From contig CAXXGM010000007.1 of NCBI GenBank assembly GCA_963677325.2, forward strand, positions 124,001 through 188,000: a stretch of DNA of 64,000 bases, written 5' to 3'. The DNA is from G963677325 sp963677325 (GTDB taxonomy: Bacteria; Bacteroidota; Bacteroidia; Bacteroidales; Prolixibacteraceae). Every line of letters starts with the position of its first letter. The first letter of the stretch is position 1. Of the stretch, positions 1-8,340 are shown piece after piece. The translations under genes and the position numbers were made by a program. The notes beneath the pieces were generated by a model. It ran no database searches and was not told the DNA's origin. It was given only the letters and a program-made list of their open reading frames with translations.

Positions 1-159
1 GAACAGCTCTTCGGTAAGATCCCTCATGAGGGTTGATGCCGATAAATAATATTTTGCTATTATGATATTGATAATGAATCATTCAAAACTGATATAAATT
101 TCGGAAAGTTATAAAAATAAGCAGAAATCTTTAAAATAAATCATGAAAAGCTTTCATCC

Positions 160-690
160 CTATTCTCCCGGATAGGTCAATTCGCCCTCGATTATCCTTG
201 CAGGTTGTGTATAGGGATGTTCTTTTGTCTTATCCATTTCTAAAATATGAATCACTGTCCATCCTTTTAATTTTAAGTAATCGGAAACCATCGAACGGTG
301 ACATCTCCACCAGACAGCTTCTGCACACATCAAGGCTACACGATTTTTATGTGCCAGTTCTTCCAGTTCATTGACGGCTTCTTTAAATTCACGGGTTTCC
401 ATGTAATCGGCATAACCTCTGAACGATTCTTTTCTCCATCCATAGTTGTGAGAATCCTTCTTTGTTCTTCGGCGGCCTCCAAGATTTTTTAAATGGAGGT
501 ACTCAATATTTTTTTCCGGAAGCGTGATTTCCAGCGCTTCTTTGTTAAAATGAGGATAACGGTTTGATCCCGGGAGACTTCTGATATCTGCAACAAGCTT
601 TATATCAAAAGAAACCAGGATACCCGAAAATTCTTCAATAGTACGGGTCGAATGTCCAATGGTCCAGATTACCTTTTGGCCATTATCCAT
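160..690 (-). CDS. DUF488 family protein
   Basis: This 176-aa protein matches the DUF488 family. Seen: the N-terminal TIGHST motif near residue 11, an ADIRSLPGS segment near residue 35, and the C-terminal MCAEAVWWRCHRS segment with two cysteines and a histidine near residue 120-130, which is the family hallmark. The family's reaction is not firmly established, and I infer no specific substrate. The start codon lies 2 bases from the stop of the upstream flavoprotein gene on the same strand, so the two are probably co-transcribed. It is the last gene of this minus-strand group. Confidence in the family is high; function is unknown. Confidence 0.88.
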   Translation of the reverse strand: MDNGQKVIWTIGHSTRTIEEFSGILVSFDIKLVADIRSLPGSNRYPHFNKEALEITLPEKNIEYLHLKNLGGRRRTKKDSHNYGWRKESFRGYADYMETREFKEAVNELEELAHKNRVALMCAEAVWWRCHRSMVSDYLKLKGWTVIHILEMDKTKEHPYTQPARIIEGELTYPGE

Positions 691-691
691 C

Positions 692-1363
692 TTAAAAAGT
701 TTCGGTAATGATATGCTCCGCTGCTACTCCAAGGCTATCCAGATGGGCCAATACCGCAATCATCATAGGAGGGGGGCCGCAAACATAAAAAAATTGCTTA
801 AAATCTGTAATATATTGTTTGATAAGGGTAGGATTTATAAGGCCGAATTCATATTCATCTTTCTTCTGATCTGAAAGAATATTGATGAAGTTATTGCCAA
901 GCATTTTCTTAAATTCATCTCTCAAGATGATGTCATCCGTAGTCTTATTGGCGAAAAAAAGCATGTTCCCGTTCAATTCATTTTTCGCTTCCAGATCCCT
1001 CAATATTGCAATAAAAGGAGTTACTCCTGCTCCGCCTGCTATAAAAATCCCTTTCCCCTTATAGGATATAGCTCCCCATACGTCTCTTACGATTAGTTCA
1101 TTCCCTTCCTGAAGTTTCCCCAGCTCATTGGTAATACCCTGATGGTTGGGATATATTTTAATCGTAAATTCAAGATATGGACTGTTCGTCAGACAGGTAA
1201 ACGTGAACGGGCGTTTTTTATTCTTTAATCCCGGAGTATTGATCGAAACATCGGTAGCCTGACCCGGAACAAAGGCATATCCTTTTGGTTTTTCAATTCT
1301 AAACCTTTTTACATCATGGGTTATTTCTTCAATATCAAGTATTTTGACAATGTGCTCAGCCAT
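692..1363 (-). CDS. FAD/NAD(P)-binding ferredoxin reductase-like oxidoreductase
   Basis: A 223-aa flavoprotein of the ferredoxin-NADP reductase superfamily. Seen: an N-terminal beta-barrel FAD domain with FVPGQ near residue 31 and RPFTF near residue 52 (FAD contact motif), then a nucleotide-binding domain with GGAGVTPF near residue 108 and the terminal YVCGPPPMM motif near residue 193. No [2Fe-2S] domain and no globin domain is present, so it is a stand-alone reductase that would pass electrons between NAD(P)H and an unknown partner. It lies directly upstream of the DUF488 gene and downstream, on the same strand, of the NO reductase. A role as electron partner in a nitrosative stress response is inference only. 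Confidence 0.85.
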   Translation of the reverse strand: MAEHIVKILDIEEITHDVKRFRIEKPKGYAFVPGQATDVSINTPGLKNKKRPFTFTCLTNSPYLEFTIKIYPNHQGITNELGKLQEGNELIVRDVWGAISYKGKGIFIAGGAGVTPFIAILRDLEAKNELNGNMLFFANKTTDDIILRDEFKKMLGNNFINILSDQKKDEYEFGLINPTLIKQYITDFKQFFYVCGPPPMMIAVLAHLDSLGVAAEHIITETF

Positions 1364-1407
1364 TTATGTTTTTGTTTAAACTTAAATCTTAAGTAATTAT
1401 TTTAACA

Positions 1408-1558
1408 TTAAGTAATTGGAATAAAATAATGTCGTACGAGGCTTATAGGCTACAGGTGTTTAGGCTAAAGGTATAAGGGGGAATATTATGATCCTTCAGC
1501 CTAAAGTCTAAACTCCTTCAGCCTGAAAATACGACAATATATTCTTGACATTACTTAA
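1408..1558. repeat. MITE-like repeat family B, copy 1 (~151 bp)
   Basis: The block starts TTAAGTAATTGGAATA and ends ATTCTTGACATTACTTAA, so its ends form an inverted repeat (TTAAGTAAT/ATTACTTAA) with TTAA at both borders. A second copy lies at 16482-16624 in the same orientation and shares the ends and most of the interior, including the GGCTTATAGGCTA and CTAAAGTCTAAACTCCTTCA words. No ORF is inside. This fits a small non-autonomous element, possibly TTAA-targeting; the transposase is not identified. Confidence 0.7.
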
Positions 1559-1559
1559 T

Positions 1560-1760
1560 TTATTGTTCCCGCAGATATTTACTAATTTTCATAATAGTCC
1601 TGATATTTGCTTTCAGTTTTCTTCTTTTAACGATCAGGTATTCGTATGAATTTTCCCTGATTTTAAAATCAACATATTGATTTTGAACGATTGTTCCAAA
1701 TTCCGGGAAAATCTTCCCTTTATTTACCTTAGAATCTTTTTCTGTAATAATATTTTCCAT
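1560..1760 (-). CDS. small hypothetical protein (66 aa)
   Basis: A 66-aa basic protein I do not recognise. Its C-terminal half is rich in lysine and arginine (VKRRKLKANIRTIMKISKY). There is no signal peptide, membrane segment or cysteine motif. It sits between the NO reductase gene (93 bp upstream on the same strand) and the family-B repeat, whose right edge almost touches its stop codon. It could be a real small gene in the NO reductase transcript or a chance frame; the ATG start and AT-rich codon use resemble its neighbours. Low to moderate confidence. Confidence 0.4.
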   Translation of the reverse strand: MENIITEKDSKVNKGKIFPEFGTIVQNQYVDFKIRENSYEYLIVKRRKLKANIRTIMKISKYLREQ

Positions 1761-1853
1761 GTCTCAATAAAAATTAATAATTGATTCAAATTCCATTTTC
1801 CAGAGATTTCCTTCAGCAGGATTTAAGATGTACAAAAGGTTGGTTTTTAATCG

Positions 1854-4148
1854 CTAAATAAATCTTTTTTCAGTTTTTAATACCTGTAAGTAGGTAAGAA
1901 TGACAGCATACAATAAAGGCAATACTCCTGCTGCAATAAAGAATAGATCTGCCGGGAATCTCAGCCATGCAAGATTGGTCATATAAGATTGTCCTGAAAA
2001 TTCAAGACTTCGCGCGTGCCAGTATCCATTTTTGATTACATCGACAAACTGGATTACTCCGCTGGGGAATAATTGCAGGATAAGCATGCCGGCCAGACCC
2101 AGATTCACACCCCAAAATGAGATTCTAATGAATTTTTCGATCCGTTTCCAGTGCTCATCTGTAGACACCTGTCTAAGGGCAAATACACTGAAAGCTAAAG
2201 CAAGCATTCCAAATACCCCCATCAAGGCGCCGTGTCCATGATTTGCCGTCAGATTGGTTCCTGTCTCGTAATAACTGATCACAGGAAGGTTAATCAGAAA
2301 ACCAAAAACTCCGGCTCCAACAAAATTCCAGACTCCGACTGCAACCAGAAAGAAGAAAGCCCATTTATGAGCAAACGGTATACTTTTTCCCTTCTCATCT
2401 GTATTTATTCTTCTAAGCTTATAAAAATCGGAAGCCTCAAGAGTTAAGAGGATCAAAGGAACCACTTCCATGGCTGAAAAACAGGCTGAAACAGCCATCG
2501 AAAAAGAAGTTTGCCCATTCCAGTACCAATGGTGTCCTGTCCCTAAAATACCGGCTCCAAGAAACAAGACCGCATCAAGATAAATGAGCCGGGTCGCTGT
2601 TTTTTTTCTGACGAGACCAAGTTTGTAAAAAAGGATAGCTACCATAACGGTGGCAAAAACTTCGAAGAATCCTTCCACCCAAAGGTGAATGATCCAGAAT
2701 CGCCATGTGTCGGCAGTGGAGAAATGAGTTGTCGATCCAATAAAGAATGCCGGAAGATAAAAAAATGGAATGGCAAAAGCTGCAAGTAGAAACAATGTTT
2801 TCAGCTCCCGTTCCTCCGGTTCCTTATGGGTAGGCTTAACGGCCCTGTAGATAAGAAAGACCCACAGAATCAGTCCCACTGCAATAAGGATCTGCCATGC
2901 TCGTCCTATTTCCAGGTACTCCCACCCCTGATTGCCAAACCAAAACCATGCATCTTTGATGATGTTATTGATTCCCAGGTATTCACCTATCAATCCTCCA
3001 AATAAGGCAACAGCCAGTGCGATGAAAAGAAAGTTTATAAACTGAACCTGATATTTCGGAACTTTCTTGGATAGCAAGGAAGAAAGGAATAATCCGCCAC
3101 CTACATAAGCAGTTGCAATCCAAAGAATGCCTGATTGTAAATGCCATGTTCTTAAGATATTGCTTGAGATGAGGGAGGGCAGGTTAAATTGGCTGAAACC
3201 TTTCGATTCCGCAAAATAATGAGCTAAAGCTCCTCCGGCTAGCGTTTGCACGAGGAGTATTAATACGGCGACCAGGATGAATTTAATAGTCGAACGTTCT
3301 ATTGTTGTCGGTGATCCGGGAATCAGTTGCGTTGGTATGATCGATGGGTCACTTTTCCAGCCAAGGTATTGATAACGGCCAAAGAAAAACAGAATGAGGG
3401 CGATCCCTCCGAGTAGAGTGATAAGACTCATTGCACTCCATAGAATGGTCGCACTGGAAGGCCCATTTCCTATTAAAGGTTCATGGGGGAAATTATTCGT
3501 ATAAGTATAATTTTTCCCAGGTACCAGGCTGGCTGAGGCCCAGGCAGTCCATGCAAAGAACGAATTCAGCTGTTTTAGCTCCTGATCACTGGCAATTATT
3601 CCCTTCTTTAAACCACGGTTAATTGCAGGGTCACCGAAATAATTCTTCCAGTAATTCATCTGGTTCGTGAAGGATTGTTTTTCAGGATCTGTGAAGAGCA
3701 GATTATGAGTTGCCTCATCATACCTGTTCTTCTGCAGATAATCACGGGTTAAGATGACCAGTATTTCCTTTTGATCCGAACCGGTTCCGGTAGAGGGTGC
3801 TTTCCCTTCCTTTACAAGGTAATCACGAACATCGAGTGCGAGATTATGCAGGTATTGAGCTGAAAAATCAGGTCCAAGGTAGGCTCCGTGTCCCCAAACA
3901 GTACCGTTGTTCATCAAACCCCTTTTTAACAGGACCTGCTGTCCGGCCTCGATATCTACACTGGTAAAGATTACGGCTCCTGTTGGATCAACTACTTTTG
4001 ATGGAATTGGCGGAATGCCTGTTCTGTAAGCACTTCCAACAGTAATCCAGATCAGCATGCTGAATTCAAGAAGTAATATCAGGATTAGTCCTTTTCTCCA
4101 CCATGGAGATAATTTGGTATCCGGAGATTCCCTGCTTACAATTTCCAT
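1854..4148 (-). CDS. norZ: quinol-dependent nitric oxide reductase (qNOR)
   Basis: A 764-aa single-subunit nitric oxide reductase of the heme-copper oxidase superfamily, which reduces 2 NO to N2O with quinol electrons at the inner membrane. Seen: an N-terminal membrane anchor (residues 20-40), a periplasmic cytochrome-c-like extension without a CxxCH heme site (typical of qNOR), then about 12-13 membrane helices. Expected ligands are present: H336 (RTWH) and H637 for heme b, H639 for heme b3, H488 in the IHLWVEGFFEVF helix plus H539/H540 (GTGHHWYW) for the non-heme iron, and E492. No separate norC is nearby, as expected for qNOR. It is a monocistron or heads a short minus-strand unit with the 66-aa gene. 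It probably detoxifies NO; no other denitrification genes are in the window. Confidence 0.95.
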   Translation of the reverse strand: MEIVSRESPDTKLSPWWRKGLILILLLEFSMLIWITVGSAYRTGIPPIPSKVVDPTGAVIFTSVDIEAGQQVLLKRGLMNNGTVWGHGAYLGPDFSAQYLHNLALDVRDYLVKEGKAPSTGTGSDQKEILVILTRDYLQKNRYDEATHNLLFTDPEKQSFTNQMNYWKNYFGDPAINRGLKKGIIASDQELKQLNSFFAWTAWASASLVPGKNYTYTNNFPHEPLIGNGPSSATILWSAMSLITLLGGIALILFFFGRYQYLGWKSDPSIIPTQLIPGSPTTIERSTIKFILVAVLILLVQTLAGGALAHYFAESKGFSQFNLPSLISSNILRTWHLQSGILWIATAYVGGGLFLSSLLSKKVPKYQVQFINFLFIALAVALFGGLIGEYLGINNIIKDAWFWFGNQGWEYLEIGRAWQILIAVGLILWVFLIYRAVKPTHKEPEERELKTLFLLAAFAIPFFYLPAFFIGSTTHFSTADTWRFWIIHLWVEGFFEVFATVMVAILFYKLGLVRKKTATRLIYLDAVLFLGAGILGTGHHWYWNGQTSFSMAVSACFSAMEVVPLILLTLEASDFYKLRRINTDEKGKSIPFAHKWAFFFLVAVGVWNFVGAGVFGFLINLPVISYYETGTNLTANHGHGALMGVFGMLALAFSVFALRQVSTDEHWKRIEKFIRISFWGVNLGLAGMLILQLFPSGVIQFVDVIKNGYWHARSLEFSGQSYMTNLAWLRFPADLFFIAAGVLPLLYAVILTYLQVLKTEKRFI

Positions 4149-4293
4149 GGATAACGAAAGTTGATTGTAATTTTTCTTAACTGGTAGGAAGGAAAATGCT
4201 CTTTAGTAATGTGCATCTCAGTAAGATTTAGAGGTCAAATACATATTTTATCAACCTCAATTTATGAAAAATTATCAATATATAAAAATCATT

Positions 4294-4767
4294 TTATTCA
4301 AGTGCGGCAACTTTTGATGTACGTCTTCTGTGACGTTCGGCACTGCTAAACTGTGCGTTGAGAAAATTATCTACAATTTCAAAAGCAAGGGCTTGTCCTG
4401 TTATCCTGCCCCCAAGGCAGATCAGGGTCATGTTGTCATCTTCTACACCCTGGTGGGCTGAAAACGTATCAGTGATCAGACAGGCACGAACTCCTTTTAC
4501 TTTGTTTGCCGCGATACATGCACCGACTCCGCTGCCGCATACTGCAATTCCCCTGTCAACCTCTTCCATCGCAACTGCTTGTGCCAGTGGTATTACGTAG
4601 TCCGGATAATCATCCCCCTCCACCATCTCTTTATTCCCAAAATCCACTATCTCATACCCTGTTTCGAGCAACACCTTGGTGATGGCATCTTTCAAATGAA
4701 AACCGCCATGATCTGCTGCTATTCCGATCCTCTTGGGTATTTTTGTTATTGGTATCTTGTCATCCAT
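4294..4767 (-). CDS. rpiB: ribose-5-phosphate isomerase B
   Basis: A 157-aa enzyme of the RpiB/LacA/LacB family that interconverts ribose 5-phosphate and ribulose 5-phosphate in the non-oxidative pentose phosphate pathway (cytosol). Seen: IAADHGGFHLKD near residue 16, DFGNKEMVEGDDYPDY near residue 43, and the catalytic-cysteine segment GIAVCGSGVGACIAANK near residue 74. Length is normal for RpiB. It overlaps the end of the upstream transketolase gene by 8 bases (shared ATGGATGA), so the two enzymes of one pathway are translationally coupled. Confidence 0.95.
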   Translation of the reverse strand: MDDKIPITKIPKRIGIAADHGGFHLKDAITKVLLETGYEIVDFGNKEMVEGDDYPDYVIPLAQAVAMEEVDRGIAVCGSGVGACIAANKVKGVRACLITDTFSAHQGVEDDNMTLICLGGRITGQALAFEIVDNFLNAQFSSAERHRRRTSKVAALE

Positions 4768-6886
4768 TTTTATTCCTTTCCAAAAGTTTTAATGCTTTTT
4801 GTATGATGTGATCTACTGTAAAACCGAATTCACGTAATAATACCGGACCGGGTGCTGAAGCCCCGAAATGATCGATGGAGATATTTTCTCCCTGTGTCCC
4901 GGTGTATTTTTGCCATCCAAGTGATGCGCCGGCCTCCACTGAAATCCTTGCCACAACGGCAGGAGGCAGGACGGAATCTTTGTATTCCTGTGTCTGTTCT
5001 TCAAATATTTCCCAGCATGGCATTGAAACAAGGCGGACTCCGATATGTTGCTCAAGTAGTTTCTTGCGAGCTGCAACAATTAAAGAAACTTCTGATCCGC
5101 TGGCTATTAATATTAATTGTGGGTACTCTTCAGGAGAATCGGCAAGAATATAGGCTCCTTTGTGCAGTCCTTTTTCGGACGCCAATTCATTCCGATTCAA
5201 TATCGGAACGTTCTGACGGGTCAGAATCAAAGCCACTGGTTTATTCCTTGCCTCAAGGATATAACGCCATGCCTCAGTTGTTTCATTTGCATCAGCCGGA
5301 CGTACCACCACAATCCCCGGCATCGCTCTCAGGCTTGCCAGGTGTTCAATGGGCTGATGCGTCGGCCCGTCTTCACCCATACCGATGCTGTCGTGGGTAA
5401 AGACATAAATAACGTGAAGCTGCATTATTGAAGCAAGCCGTATGGCAGGACGCATGTAGTCAGAGAAAGTAAGAAAAGTGGCGCCAAAAGGAATCAGTCC
5501 TTCGTGTGCAGCTATTCCATTGATAATCGCTCCCATGGCATGTTCACGCACGCCAAAAAATACATTGCGTCCGGCATAATTCCATCCCCCGTCGGCAGAG
5601 CCCTGCAGATCGCCTGTTGCTTCAGGTGAATAGATGAAATTCCCTCCTCCTTTCAACTCAGTAAGAGTCGAAGGATTTAAGTCTGCCGATCCTCCGATCA
5701 GACCAATAAGTTTCTTCTGGAAAGAATCCAGTATTTTTTCTGAAGCTTTCCGTGTTGACATTCCTTTGCTGTCAGCGGGAAAATCCGGAAAATCCGAATC
5801 CCAGTCTTTAGGAAGTTCATTTTTTAGAATTTGATTAAATTCTGCGGCAAGCTCAGGATATTCCTTTTCGTAATCAGCAAAAAGATTGTTCCATTCGTCC
5901 TCTTCAAACCGTCCGTTATCCACTGCTTTTCGAAAATGAGCAAGAACTTCTTCCGGGACATGGAAGGAAGGTTCAGCAGGCCAGCCGAGATTTTCCTTTG
6001 CAAGGTTAACTTCTTCTTCGCCTAAAGGTGATCCATGAGCCTCGAAAGTATCTTGTTTATTGGGAGAACCATAACCAATGTGAGTTCTGATGATTATGAT
6101 TGACGGGTGTTCTTTCTCCAAATGTGCATTTTGAATAGCTTTCTCTATGGCTTCAGGATCATTGCCGTCATCAATGGTCTGTGTATGCCAGCCGTAGGCC
6201 TCAAATCTTTTTGCACTGTCATCAGTGAAAGAAAGTTGTGTGGATGCGGAGAGTGTGATGTGGTTGTCATCATAGAGGTAAATCAGCTTTCCAAGGTTCA
6301 GATGCCCTGCCAGTGATGCGCTTTCACTTCCGACACCTTCCATCAGATCACCGTCACTGAGAATCCCGTAAGTGTAATGGTCAATCAATCTGTATCCCTG
6401 CTTGTTAAAGCGGGCAGAAAGATACGCTTCTGCGATGGCCATTCCGACGCCATTGCCTAATCCTTGTCCAAGGGGGCCTGTCGTGGTTTCAACTCCAGGC
6501 GTCACACCTCTCTCCGGGTGACCTGGCGTCATGCTGCCCCATTGCCGGAAGAGTTTGATCTGTTCCAGCGGCAGGTCGTATCCTGTAAGATAGAGCATGC
6601 TGTAAAGCAACATGGAGCCATGACCTGCAGAAAGTACAAACCGGTCCCTGTTAAACCATTTGGGATTGGAAGGATTGTGTTTCAGAAATCTGGTCCATAA
6701 CACATAAGCCATAGGAGCTGCATCCATGGGTAAACCGGGATGACCGCTATTGGATTTCTGAACTGCATCCACGGATAAAAATCGTATGGTATCGATAGAC
6801 AGATTGTCAAGCTCGCGGGAAGTTAGTTGTTTTGTTGCCAGACTGGTTTGTTTTGTGACCATATTTTTATTATTTATTGAAAACAA
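4760..6886 (-). CDS. tkt: transketolase
   Basis: A 708-aa transketolase, thiamine-diphosphate dependent, moving two-carbon units between sugar phosphates. Seen in order: SGHPGLPMDAAPMAY near residue 47 (N-terminal PP domain), the TPP/Mg site SDGDLMEGVGSE near residue 165 with the downstream DDN, the GVREHAMGAI segment with catalytic Glu in the Pyr domain near residue 450, the HDSIGMGEDGPTHQPIEHL loop near residue 500, and a C-terminal domain. A second in-frame ATG follows at residue 9 (MVTKQTS) and could be the true start. It overlaps rpiB, forming a two-gene pentose-phosphate operon on the minus strand. Confidence 0.96.
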   Translation of the reverse strand: MFSINNKNMVTKQTSLATKQLTSRELDNLSIDTIRFLSVDAVQKSNSGHPGLPMDAAPMAYVLWTRFLKHNPSNPKWFNRDRFVLSAGHGSMLLYSMLYLTGYDLPLEQIKLFRQWGSMTPGHPERGVTPGVETTTGPLGQGLGNGVGMAIAEAYLSARFNKQGYRLIDHYTYGILSDGDLMEGVGSESASLAGHLNLGKLIYLYDDNHITLSASTQLSFTDDSAKRFEAYGWHTQTIDDGNDPEAIEKAIQNAHLEKEHPSIIIIRTHIGYGSPNKQDTFEAHGSPLGEEEVNLAKENLGWPAEPSFHVPEEVLAHFRKAVDNGRFEEDEWNNLFADYEKEYPELAAEFNQILKNELPKDWDSDFPDFPADSKGMSTRKASEKILDSFQKKLIGLIGGSADLNPSTLTELKGGGNFIYSPEATGDLQGSADGGWNYAGRNVFFGVREHAMGAIINGIAAHEGLIPFGATFLTFSDYMRPAIRLASIMQLHVIYVFTHDSIGMGEDGPTHQPIEHLASLRAMPGIVVVRPADANETTEAWRYILEARNKPVALILTRQNVPILNRNELASEKGLHKGAYILADSPEEYPQLILIASGSEVSLIVAARKKLLEQHIGVRLVSMPCWEIFEEQTQEYKDSVLPPAVVARISVEAGASLGWQKYTGTQGENISIDHFGASAPGPVLLREFGFTVDHIIQKALKLLERNKNG

Positions 6887-7129
6887 TTAACAGTGCCCCC
6901 TGGTTAGTATCCGGGTAAGATCGCTATTAGAACAGATAAACGTTTCAAAATGTTCTTATGAATGTCTCATTTGGTATGCTGAATAATGAAAAAGGCTTTC
7001 GTGTAAGAATGCTTAGAATGCGGGTATTCCCATAAAATCAAATAAATTGACCGGGTCTTTCATGCATGAATTAATGAAATAGTATTAATTTAGCATAAGG
7101 AAAATGAAGCTTTACCTTTTATCGCTGCC

Positions 7130-7756
7130 ATGAGATACCTTTTTATTATCCTTTTATTTACTTTTATAGGGTGTGAAACCAATAAATCTACCGAAAACAA
7201 GTTATTCGAATTTGATTTGCGTTGGTTTGCCTTGAAGGATAAGGCTGACTGCAAAATGGAGAAAAGCTCTCAATTTGAAAAGGAAGTGCTTCTCTTTCAG
7301 TCAGCGGGGGAAAATAGTCGTATTATTATCTCTGGAATCGGCTCTAAGATAGATTGGAGTCGGGCCAAATATCTTATTTGCGATGTTTATGATCCAAATG
7401 ATTCCAGTGTAATTATTCGTTTTGATTTTTATGGAAAGAAGGCCAAAGAAGAAACAGGTGTACCAGAAAGATCTCCGGCTATTTCGCCTGAAATTAAAGT
7501 TTTACCGTTTATAAAAACAAAAATTGTGTTACCTCTTTCTTTTCTGGATGGCCAAAAAGTGTCGATAGAAAGCATTCCGGGGAAACCTGCTGTATTTGAT
7601 CCGGGGAGCAGCCTTGATCCTAAAGATGTGGGTATTGTTCACTTAAGACTGTTAAATTCTTCCTCTCAGCCATATCCTCCTGAACTTGAAATTGCCGCTA
7701 TATATCTGAGTAATGCAATGCCTGAAAATCCGGAGAATCCGGCGGGTAAAAGGTAG
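7130..7756 (+). CDS. predicted lipoprotein, beta-sandwich-like, unknown function
   Basis: A 208-aa protein starting with a lipoprotein signal (MRYLFIILLFTFIGC, lipobox FIGC with the cysteine at residue 15). The rest is soluble. It alternates short hydrophobic strands (for example AKYLICDVYDP, SSVIIRFDFYG, KTKIVLPLSFLDG) and ends with DVGIVHLRLLNSS and LEIAAIYLSN, a pattern I associate with carbohydrate-binding jelly-roll modules. That assignment is inference. The C-terminus is Pro/Asn/Glu-rich. It opens the plus-strand accessory region, upstream of another small lipoprotein and a sialidase. Confidence 0.6.
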   Translation: MRYLFIILLFTFIGCETNKSTENKLFEFDLRWFALKDKADCKMEKSSQFEKEVLLFQSAGENSRIIISGIGSKIDWSRAKYLICDVYDPNDSSVIIRFDFYGKKAKEETGVPERSPAISPEIKVLPFIKTKIVLPLSFLDGQKVSIESIPGKPAVFDPGSSLDPKDVGIVHLRLLNSSSQPYPPELEIAAIYLSNAMPENPENPAGKR

Positions 7757-7925
7757 GTTCAAAGTTCCAATGTAGTTTCAATATAGTTTCAATGTTTCAA
7801 AAGTTTTAATACAGTTTCAATTATTTCAATGTTTCAAGATTCTGGATTTCAATAATGAATGATTTCTAATTAAACCATGAAGCTTCGAAAGCTTTGAAAC
7901 CTTGAAACTTCTAACATAAATTCAA
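7757..7925. repeat. TTTCAA-word low-complexity spacer
   Basis: The spacer between the two lipoprotein genes repeats variants of AGTTTCAAT, ATGTTTCAA and TTGAAACTT many times. It ends in complementary words (GAAGCTTCGAAAGCTTTGAAACC), so it can fold back on itself. No ORF. Its origin is unclear. Confidence 0.5.
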
Positions 7926-7930
7926 AAGCC

Positions 7931-8227
7931 ATGAAAACAACCTTTAATCTGATGATTATTGCAGTGATTATTTTTTTCTGTGTCGTATTATTAACAGGCT
8001 GCGCGAACAAAGAGATTGTAACTGAATGCCTGAAAGGCCATACTTACGGATTCTTCGGAGGACTATGGCATGGGTTTATTGCTCCTTTTGATCTGATCGG
8101 AATGTTATTCTGGAATGACGTAACAGTCTATGCTCAAAACAATAATGGCGTTTTGTATGCATTGGGATTTCTGCTTGGAAGCGGAGGTTGGGGGTTTTTG
8201 GGTGGAAAAGGAGCGAGGAGAAGGTAA
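7931..8227 (+). CDS. small conserved lipoprotein/membrane protein
   Basis: A 98-aa protein with a signal peptide ending in a lipobox (VVLLTGCAN, cysteine near residue 25). The mature part has a glycine- and aromatic-rich stretch (TYGFFGGLWHGFIAPFDLIG) and a second hydrophobic glycine-rich stretch near the C-terminus (YALGFLLGSGGWGFLGG). Short lipoproteins with the FFGGLWHGFIAPF pattern recur in several bacterial phyla, but I know of no defined role. It lies between two secreted-protein genes on the same strand. Confidence 0.7.
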   Translation: MKTTFNLMIIAVIIFFCVVLLTGCANKEIVTECLKGHTYGFFGGLWHGFIAPFDLIGMLFWNDVTVYAQNNNGVLYALGFLLGSGGWGFLGGKGARRR

Positions 8228-8340
8228 TGGAATTAAAGAATTAAAGAATGAAGGAATGGGAAAATTATTGCTTTTTAATTCCATTTTTCCTTTATTTTTT
8301 CGGACTAAATAACTATCTTTATATTAAATAAAATAGAGAT

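Noticed and set aside
4231..4258. GAGGT...ACCTC imperfect inverted repeat upstream of the NO reductase gene, a possible regulator site
   Set aside because: The half-sites are only 5 bases with an 18-base gap and do not fit NsrR, FNR/DNR or HcpR consensus patterns I know. It could be chance.
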